From positions 1-12,673 of the forward strand of contig DPWB01000343.1 of assembly GCA_003527885.1 (NCBI GenBank): a DNA stretch of 12,673 bases. Reading direction: 5' to 3'. This stretch comes from Candidatus Competibacteraceae bacterium. Lineage in GTDB: Bacteria > Pseudomonadota > Gammaproteobacteria > Competibacterales > Competibacteraceae. The position numbers and the translations under genes are program-made. This document shows positions 9,101-12,673 of the stretch, one piece after another. The notes under the pieces were generated by a model that did no database searches, was not told where the DNA came from, and saw nothing but the letters and a program-made list of their open reading frames with translations. Each line of letters starts with the position of its first letter. Position 1 is the stretch's first letter.

Positions 9101-9489
9101 AAAACGTAATTGTCGGGCAAGCGCCGCTTGAAGGTCTTGCGGGCGATGATCCAGCTGGCGCCGTCCGAGGCTTCGAAATCCAGGCGCATGGCCCGGCCGC
9201 CGTTGCGGCCGATATCCTGGGCGATTTCGAGCCGGGCGCCGGAGGAGGTGACGGCGCTCCAGCCGTTCAAGTCCTTGAAATCGTCCAGCAGGATGGTTTT
9301 ACGTTCTTCGGTCGGGTCGGCGGCGGCAGGCGCGGGCGCCGTGGGGGTGTCGGCTGGAGCCGCTCGAATCGTGAAGGGCAACATGAACAAAATCACCGTC
9401 AATGTGAGAAGGACTACCGTTTGGCCGCGGAGCACTAGGCGGGAGAACGCGGGCGAAGGGCAGGCAGAACGCGTGCTGGGTATCGGCAT
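6163..9489 (-). CDS. Exported multidomain carbohydrate-active protein: jelly-roll-like, discoidin and (alpha/alpha)6 glycosidase-like domains
   Basis: The protein has 1108 residues. Residues 20-43 form a hydrophobic export signal ending in FTIRAAPA, followed by an Ala/Pro/Thr linker. Residues 65-217 (TILLDDFKDLNGW to VWIDSLSLEE) resemble a CIA30 or CBM-type jelly roll. Residues 228-352 resemble an F5/8C discoidin domain (ITDGWRSG, QWLQLDF, YQVQASDDGDSWWPIYTV, YLRLNLQ). A beta region leads to an all-helical domain from about 645, with TYARSWIRDGALTSAALLGMG (672-692), VPCCVDQRGADPVPEHDSHG (714-733), SYWDNFFILRGLKDAA (807-822) and AEVVWHDPKAPRFIGDMPHT (960-979). These acidic and aromatic motifs are typical of six-hairpin glycosidases (GH15/GH63-like clans), but I cannot place it in a numbered family. 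It is predicted periplasmic or secreted, acting on a glycan. The start at 9489 has only a weak ribosome binding site. Confidence 0.85.
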   Translation of the reverse strand: MPIPSTRSACPSPAFSRLVLRGQTVVLLTLTVILFMLPFTIRAAPADTPTAPAPAAADPTEERKTILLDDFKDLNGWSAVTSSGARLEIAQDIGRNGGRAMRLDFEASDGASWIIARKTFKRRLPDNYVFHAFIRGETPPVDFEFKLVDPQQNVWWYKQREQTFAGDWQPLTVKKRHLNLAWGPGGALEEATAIELAIVPNALGKKGSVWIDSLSLEEREPARAYIKNPKISASTTAEGHPAQGILEPDQITDGWRSGALAEDQWLQLDFLTSREYGGLVIDWHPEDYALDYQVQASDDGDSWWPIYTVRDGNGRRDYLYLPDAESRYLRLNLQRSSRGRGYGVQRIQVQSYEFSTSLNNFFEAVARDTRRGLYPRYFQGEQSYWTVLGVSGDSKEALMSQDGALEVDKGGFSIEPFVLADGRLLTWADVNAVQELSGGYLPIPTVRWEHDQIGLTITAFANGKPGQSDLHARYRIENRSDRNRHLSLFLTVRPFQVNPPWQSLNMTGGISPIRRLEYADRAVWVNDRAKAVLVLTAPDRFGAAAFDQGSLADFLLADRLPERTATEDPFGYASGVLEYGWNIEPGAAREVFLRVPFHGVQTGGALPPTDADAAALETQLLEQARSDWEARLDRVKLELPPAAQKLADAIKSNLAYILINRNGPAIQPGSRTYARSWIRDGALTSAALLGMGYTDEVRQFLLWFTPYQQPDGKVPCCVDQRGADPVPEHDSHGQLIYAIMEYYRYTRDVGFLREMWPFVVKAVGYIDSLRQQRLTDQYRTDPASVPYWGLVPESISHEGYSSHPRHSYWDNFFILRGLKDAAAMAVILGEDEPAQRFAALRDAFRKDLYASIRATLKNHQIDFIPGAVELGDFDPTSTTVAVDPGGELGRLPQPALDRTFERYFDLFRRRRDGADDWQAYTPYELRTVGTLVRLGFRDKAQEALAFFLEGQRPAAWNHWAEVVWHDPKAPRFIGDMPHTWVGSDFIRAARSLFVYEREADQALVIGAGIPAAWAISPEGVTVKRMPTWHGTLNYRMAMAGPDRLRVQLSGDITVPPGRIILSSPLDRPLHGVKVNNRTVETFTETTATVDQFPAEVELYYGAKATAAP

Positions 9490-9638
9490 GTCCGTGGGTC
9501 TTTGGTAGGGCCGGTCGCCGAGCGGGCCTCGTGGGCGGTTTGTTCCGGCGGAGTTATTCCGAAAACGCTCGCGGCGCGCCTCCGGCTGGCTGAAGGAGTC
9601 GCCGGCTTTTTCTTTCCCGGCTGAATTCGGCTGTCACG

Positions 9639-9655
9639 CATGAGTTTAATATTAG
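9639..9655. promoter_or_regulatory. Shared upstream element, copy 2
   Basis: CATGAGTTTAATATTAG lies in the 292-base divergent region between the discoidin/glycosidase-like gene (150 bases to its start) and the DUF4124 gene (127 bases to its start). It nearly repeats the element at 4770-4787, which also sits in a divergent region beside a glycan-enzyme gene. No good -35 box is placed for either direction, so a regulator site is as likely as a core promoter. The rest of the 9490-9781 gap shows no gene. Confidence 0.4.
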
Positions 9656-9781
9656 CCTGTCGTTGGCGAATGCACGATGTCGATATCCCGTTAACTGTTG
9701 CCGGGCGAGCCGGTCCGGTGAGTTAAGGTTTTCCGGCCGGCTGTCCGGGCGGCGCGCGGCGCAAATGAGAGTGGCCATCGC

Positions 9782-10384
9782 ATGTTGAAACTGACTGCAA
9801 GCGGTACTGCCCCGACTTTCGAAAACGGGGCTGGCCGCCCCAGAAAGCTTGAGCGACCCGTTTTCCGCTGCCGAGGGTCATCCCGGATTTCAGCCGTAGC
9901 GCTGGCGGTGCTATTGCGGGGCTGTCTCGCGGTTTTGTGGGCGCTGAGTTTAGCGGCCCAGGCCCAGGTTTATAAATGGACCGACGGCGAAGGCCGGGTT
10001 CACTACAGCAACACGGCTCCGCCCGCCGACGCCCCGTCCTCGCAAACCCTGGATGTGCCATCGCAGCCTACCCCGACCGGCAAGGTCGATAACGTCCGTG
10101 ACTTGCAGCGGGCCACGCGAGAATTGCGCGAGCTGCGCGCGCTAAACCGGGGGGTGCCGGTCGGCGAGCTCGACCGCCCGGCGGCCGGAAGGAAGGGCGG
10201 TAAAACAAAAGAGCCGACTTACATCGGCTACGAGGATCGCGCCCGGATCGACAACCTCAACAGCGATATCCGGCGACTGTCTTCTTCGACCGTCGGCACC
10301 TCGGCCAGCCGCGCCCGCGAACTCCGCGCGATCAAGGACGAGCTGCGCCAGATTTACCAAAAATACGGTCTCAAATACCGGTGA
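9782..10384 (+). CDS. DUF4124-domain envelope protein
   Basis: The 200-residue frame contains a clear DUF4124 signature at residues 62-77, QVYKWTDGEGRVHYSN, followed by TAPPADA. This domain is common in small exported proteins of gamma- and betaproteobacteria and its function is unknown. A hydrophobic export segment (VLLRGCLAVLWALSLAAQA) directly precedes it. The C-terminal half is polar, with helical stretches (LQRATRELRELRALN at about 108-122 and ARELRAIKDELRQIYQKYG at the end). The start is uncertain. The ATG at 9782 gives an unusually long 40-residue basic n-region with only a weak GAGAG upstream. The GTG at 9908 would give a normal 20-residue signal peptide but has no ribosome binding site. 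The N-terminal 40 residues should therefore be treated with caution. Confidence 0.8.
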   Translation: MLKLTASGTAPTFENGAGRPRKLERPVFRCRGSSRISAVALAVLLRGCLAVLWALSLAAQAQVYKWTDGEGRVHYSNTAPPADAPSSQTLDVPSQPTPTGKVDNVRDLQRATRELRELRALNRGVPVGELDRPAAGRKGGKTKEPTYIGYEDRARIDNLNSDIRRLSSSTVGTSASRARELRAIKDELRQIYQKYGLKYR

Positions 10385-10386
10385 GC

Positions 10387-10399
10387 GGCGGAACCCGCC
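10387..10399 (+). terminator. Short hairpin just after the DUF4124 stop
   Basis: GGCGG (10387-10391) and CCGCC (10395-10399) form a 5-bp GC stem with a three-base loop, starting two bases past the stop codon. There is no U-tract and the stem is short, so the termination call is weak. The remaining bases up to 10571 show nothing I can name. Confidence 0.25.
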
Positions 10400-10571
10400 T
10401 CCCAGCTCCTAAGCCGGCGTGACCTCGAATCGTGTAAACCTGGGCCATTTGCCGCGACCCGTGTTGAACGCGCGGAGCAAAACGGCCAGCCCTTTACGAC
10501 ACCGCCCGACCAAGCGTGGTCTAATAGGGGCTGTCTTTCAAAAAAATCAGTTTTGGGCGGAATATCGTTCC

Positions 10572-11138
10572 ATGAAATTTTGCAGCCAATGCGGCGCCTC
10601 GGTGACCTTGCGTGTTCCGGCGGGCGATAACCTGCCCCGCCATGTCTGCGATGCCTGCGAGACCATCCATTATCTGAACCCTAAAGTCGTGGCGGGTTGC
10701 ATCCTGGAATGGCAGGATCGGGTGCTGTTGTGCCGGCGGGCCATCGAACCGCGTTATGGCCTGTGGACCTTGCCGGCCGGCTTCATGGAAAACGGTGAAT
10801 CGGCGCTGGCGGCGGCGGCGCGCGAGGCGCTGGAGGAAGCCCATGCCGAAAGTGAAAACCTCCGCCTGTACGGCGTGTACTCCCTCCTGCATGTCAGTCA
10901 GGTCTATTTGATGTTTCAAGGCCGGCTCAAGGACGGTTACGCCCGTCCGGGAGAAGAAAGTCTGGAGGTGCGGCTTTGCGCCGAGACCGAGATTCCCTGG
11001 GATCAAATCGCCTTCACCGTGGTTCACGAGACGCTGCGCCAGTATTTTGCCGAACGTCGGACCGGCCAGTTTCATCACCATCTCGGCGATATCATCCGCG
11101 AGGCGGACCAGCGGTTTCGGATCCATCGCCACTATTGA
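10572..11138 (+). CDS. Nudix hydrolase with N-terminal zinc ribbon
   Basis: The 188-residue protein begins MKFCSQCGAS. Cys4/Cys7 and Cys26/Cys29 (CDAC) form a four-cysteine zinc ribbon like that of NudC-type Nudix proteins. The Nudix box spans residues 70-92, GFMENGESALAAAAREALEEAHA, split here as GFMENGE then SALAAAA then REALEEAHA. The metal-binding REALEE core is intact (Glu85, Glu88, Glu89), but the usual Gly near the end of the box is His91. Nudix enzymes hydrolyse nucleoside diphosphates linked to another group in the cytosol. ADP-ribose, NADH-like or other substrates are all possible, and the short zinc-ribbon family is often left unassigned. I chose the ATG at 10572 because the zinc ribbon begins there; an in-frame ATG at 10419 would add 51 residues without family-like features. 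Only a weak GGCGGA precedes the chosen start. Confidence 0.88.
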   Translation: MKFCSQCGASVTLRVPAGDNLPRHVCDACETIHYLNPKVVAGCILEWQDRVLLCRRAIEPRYGLWTLPAGFMENGESALAAAAREALEEAHAESENLRLYGVYSLLHVSQVYLMFQGRLKDGYARPGEESLEVRLCAETEIPWDQIAFTVVHETLRQYFAERRTGQFHHHLGDIIREADQRFRIHRHY

Positions 11139-11172
11139 GCCCGTGCCGTGCCCTGCCTGATAGACCATCCAA

Positions 11173-11203
11173 TCTATAACGGAATAAACTGTCTATAACG
11201 GAA
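11173..11203 (+). repeat. Tandem 12-bp direct repeat, 19-bp period
   Basis: TCTATAACGGAA occurs at 11173-11184 and again at 11192-11203. Start-to-start spacing is 19 bp, close to two helical turns, so a protein could bind both copies on one face of the DNA. They lie 54-84 bases upstream of the small gene at 11257, where its promoter and operators would be expected. Confidence 0.5.
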
Positions 11204-11213
11204 CGGACTTGAT

Positions 11214-11251
11214 CTCCTGCCAGGCTAGGTAGCCTGAGAAAACCGAAGGAG
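11214..11251 (+). promoter_or_regulatory. Palindrome and possible Shine-Dalgarno-masking stem before the 66-residue gene
   Basis: CAGGCTA (11221-11227) and TAGCCTG (11230-11236) form a perfect 7-bp inverted repeat with a two-base centre. Outside it, CTCCT (11214-11218) is complementary to AGGAG (11247-11251), which is the ribosome binding site of the gene at 11257. In RNA this could fold into an outer stem that hides the ribosome binding site. As DNA the palindrome could be a dimer operator. Both readings are inference. Confidence 0.4.
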
Positions 11252-11256
11252 TAGCC

Positions 11257-11457
11257 ATGAAAACCTATCTTGTTATTGTGGAAGATCCCGGTTCCGATAA
11301 GGTGCTCAATGTCGCTCTGATTCGAGCCGAGCACGAGCAGCAAGCTGAAATGCAGGCCAAAAGGCTGTTTCCCACTTTTCCCGACCAGGACTTATGCGTG
11401 TACGATGTCCACGAATTGAACCACGAATATCCCGACGGTTGGACCTACCAGGATTGA
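11257..11457 (+). CDS. Small conserved-looking protein of unknown function (66 residues)
   Basis: The ATG at 11257 follows a strong AAGGAG (11246-11251) at five-base spacing, which makes this a credible gene despite its size. The protein is acidic and soluble, with no signal peptide or membrane segment. It begins MKTYLVIVEDPGSDKVLNVA, has a helix-like middle (EHEQQAEMQAKRLFP) and ends HELNHEYPDGWTYQD, rich in aromatic and acidic residues. An alternating beta-alpha-beta pattern is suggested. I do not recognise the family. It has its own putative regulatory region upstream and a hairpin after it, so it is probably a single-gene transcript. Confidence 0.75.
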   Translation: MKTYLVIVEDPGSDKVLNVALIRAEHEQQAEMQAKRLFPTFPDQDLCVYDVHELNHEYPDGWTYQD

Positions 11458-11467
11458 ACCGCCCACG

Positions 11468-11487
11468 GCGCCGCGCTTTCGCGGCGC
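11468..11487 (+). terminator. GC-rich hairpin after the 66-residue gene
   Basis: GCGCCGCG (11468-11475) pairs perfectly with CGCGGCGC (11480-11487) around a CTTT loop, eleven bases after the stop codon. No U-tract follows, so it may act as a rho-assisted or 3'-protective structure rather than a classical intrinsic terminator. Confidence 0.55.
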
Positions 11488-11531
11488 TCTCGATCTGAAC
11501 CCTTGATTCTTGTCGATTGGAGACCCACCGC

Positions 11532-12296
11532 ATGGAGCCTCTCACTCCAGAGACCGACGACAGCACCGCCGCCAGCATGTCGTATGTGCTCAGGGAAGAA
11601 GAACAACTCGCGCAGGTTTGGAGCGATACCGACCGCGCCGAGCACGACCGCAGCGTGCGGGAGGGCATCGAACGGATCGGCGGCATCCGCCAGCTGGTCG
11701 GAGGGCTGCGCGCCCGGTCCGACTCGGTCTGGGAGCGGTTTGTCACGCTGACCCTGGAGCGGCTGCTTTCCGAGCAACTGCGCGAGTTCTTGGACCAGAT
11801 CGACGCGGAAATTCTGGCGCTGAGCCAGCAACTGGTGGAAGCGGATTGCGAGATCGACCGGCTGCGCTCGCGGGTGCAGGAACGGCGGCGCTGGTTGGAG
11901 GAGAAAATCGCGATCCTGGAACCCATGGCGCATCGCACCTCCACGCAGACCCACCTCAACATGATGCAGGCGCGGGTGGAGGGGTTGGAAGCGTATTTGC
12001 TCGGCAAAAAAGACGTGGCCCCGGAAGCTTACGATCTTCACTACAAGCGGCATACCACGCTGCCCGGCGATCTGCTCTACATCCGCGTCCGCCTCTCGAC
12101 CACCCAGGTCGCCATCGCGGCCTCCAACCGCAGCAAGCAACTGAACGAACTGGACGTCGAGCTGGCCGCGCTGCTGCCCGAGGCCGAGCGTTACAAGGCC
12201 GAACTGGCGGCGCTGATGACCCGCGTGGAGTGCATGAGCGAACTGTCGCGCTATTGGCTGGCCTACCTCGACATCGCTCGCGAGAAAGCGGATTGA
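11532..12296 (+). CDS. Coiled-coil protein of unknown function
   Basis: The 254-residue protein starts at the ATG at 11532, with GGAGA (11519-11523) eight bases upstream. It is soluble, highly charged and almost entirely helical, with no signal peptide or membrane segment. Residues 64-130 have coiled-coil heptad character (LREFLDQIDAEILALSQQL, RLRSRVQERRRWLEEKIAIL). A second helical stretch runs from about 190 to 250 (KQLNELDVELAALLPEAERY). Between them lies a less helical patch, EAYDLHYKRHTTLPGDLLYI (165-184), which may be a turn in an antiparallel hairpin. I do not recognise the family. A structural or adaptor role in the cytosol is plausible, but no partner is visible. Its 3' end converges on serA. 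Confidence 0.82.
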   Translation: MEPLTPETDDSTAASMSYVLREEEQLAQVWSDTDRAEHDRSVREGIERIGGIRQLVGGLRARSDSVWERFVTLTLERLLSEQLREFLDQIDAEILALSQQLVEADCEIDRLRSRVQERRRWLEEKIAILEPMAHRTSTQTHLNMMQARVEGLEAYLLGKKDVAPEAYDLHYKRHTTLPGDLLYIRVRLSTTQVAIAASNRSKQLNELDVELAALLPEAERYKAELAALMTRVECMSELSRYWLAYLDIAREKAD

Positions 12297-12299
12297 GCC

Positions 12300-12330
12300 G
12301 ATCCGCCCGGCCTTATCGCCGGGCGGGATC
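12300..12330. terminator. Strong bidirectional hairpin between convergent genes
   Basis: GATCCGCCCGGC (12300-12311) pairs with GCCGGGCGGGATC (12318-12330), a 12-bp stem with one bulged G and a CTTATC loop. It sits three bases past the coiled-coil gene stop and eleven bases past the serA stop on the other strand, so it can serve both transcripts. No clear U-tract. Confidence 0.65.
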
Positions 12331-12341
12331 GCCGCGAGCGC

Positions 12342-12581
12342 CTAGAGCACTCGCACGCCCAGCACGCCCTCGATATCGGAGATCTGCGCCACCGTTTCCG
12401 CCGACACCGAAGCGGCGGTGTCCACCAAGGTGCAGGCGATGTCGCCGCGCGATTTGTTGAGCATATCCATGATGTTGATGCCGGCCCCGGAGATCGCCTT
12501 GGAGATGCGCTCGATCATGTGCGGGACGTTGGCGTTGACGATGGCCAGCCGCGGGCCGCCGTTGCGCGGCATGACAATTTC
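12342..12581 (-). CDS. serA: D-3-phosphoglycerate dehydrogenase, C-terminal ACT domain (5' part missing)
   Basis: The last 79 codons are present, from EIVMPRNGGPRLAIVNANVP to GVLGVRVL. They form a regulatory ACT domain with the SerA-style sequence INIMDMLNKSRGDIACTLVD. SerA oxidises 3-phosphoglycerate to 3-phosphohydroxypyruvate, the first step of serine synthesis in the cytosol, and the ACT domain is where serine feedback inhibition acts in many homologues. The catalytic and NAD-binding domains, which should lie upstream, are absent because the genomic sequence stops at a transposon insertion point. The frame stays open beyond 12581 only because adapter DNA was read through. The resulting 25 N-terminal residues (MFFQAEDGRRDLVRSRGLGD plus VYKRQ) are artefact. 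The symbol rests on the ACT sequence alone. Confidence 0.85.
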   Translation of the reverse strand, partial: EIVMPRNGGPRLAIVNANVPHMIERISKAISGAGINIMDMLNKSRGDIACTLVDTAASVSAETVAQISDIEGVLGVRVL

Positions 12582-12673
12582 CTGTCTCTTATACACATCT
12601 CCGAGCCCACGAGACCGTACTAGATCTCGTCTGCCGTCTTCTGCTTGAAAAAACAATAAAGACTAAAGCAATA
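12582..12673 (+). other. Illumina Nextera adapter read-through (not genomic)
   Basis: CTGTCTCTTATACACATCT at 12582-12600 is the Tn5 mosaic-end complement used in Nextera libraries. It is followed by CCGAGCCCACGAGAC (12601-12615, read 2 adapter), CGTACTAG (12616-12623, which I recall as the N702 index) and the P7 sequence at 12624-12647, with one mismatch at 12631 (C where A is expected). A six-A run and about 20 bases of nonsense complete the contig, as happens when reads run past the end of a short insert. This stretch should be trimmed. Confidence 0.97.

Noticed and set aside
9582..9615. Possible intrinsic terminator on the plus strand (CCGGC ... GCCGG then CTTTTTCTTT)
   Set aside because: The stem is only 5 bp with a 14-base loop and no plus-strand gene lies upstream for it to terminate; probably coincidence.
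12582..12656. Novel N-terminus of the SerA fragment
   Set aside because: The residues are the translation of sequencing adapter, not protein.

Overview
The window looks like chromosomal sequence of a GC-rich proteobacterium, most likely a gammaproteobacterium. The grounds are the codon use, a FecR/TPR-type scaffold protein, a DUF4124 protein and an ACT-domain SerA. An activated-sludge lineage such as Competibacteraceae would fit, but that is only a guess from gene style. I see no tRNA, rRNA, CRISPR array, transposase or phage gene. The right-hand 92 bases are not genomic: they are Illumina Nextera adapter read-through, so the real contig ends at about 12581.

Layout. Positions 1-803 (minus) hold the N-terminal part of an exported FecR-domain protein that runs off the left edge. 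Positions 804-1299 are a gene-free, AT-richer gap with several inverted repeats. Positions 1300-4737 (minus) encode a large stand-alone GH94 protein resembling the C-terminal phosphorolytic half of cyclic beta-1,2-glucan synthase. Positions 4902-6122 (plus) encode an exported S1 (V8/trypsin-like) serine protease, divergent from the GH94 gene. Positions 6163-9489 (minus) encode an exported enzyme-like protein with a jelly-roll-like N-terminus, a discoidin (F5/8C) domain and an (alpha/alpha)6 glycosidase-like domain; it converges on the protease gene across a hairpin. Positions 9782-10384 (plus) encode a DUF4124 envelope protein, 10572-11138 a zinc-ribbon Nudix hydrolase, 11257-11457 a 66-residue unknown protein and 11532-12296 a coiled-coil protein of unknown function. 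Positions 12342-12581 (minus) are the last 79 codons of phosphoglycerate dehydrogenase (serA), convergent with the coiled-coil gene across a strong hairpin.

How the genes may work together. The central part, about 1300-9490, pairs two large (alpha/alpha)6 carbohydrate-active proteins, one predicted cytosolic and one exported, with a secreted protease between them. Both glycan genes have, in their divergent upstream regions, a nearly identical element of about 17 bp (4770-4787 and 9639-9655), which hints at co-regulation. A beta-glucan (possibly beta-1,2-glucan) trimming or turnover locus is a reasonable hypothesis. The exported enzyme carries no family assignment I can make with confidence and is the best candidate for something undescribed. 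The genes right of 9782 look like ordinary, unrelated housekeeping or hypothetical genes.
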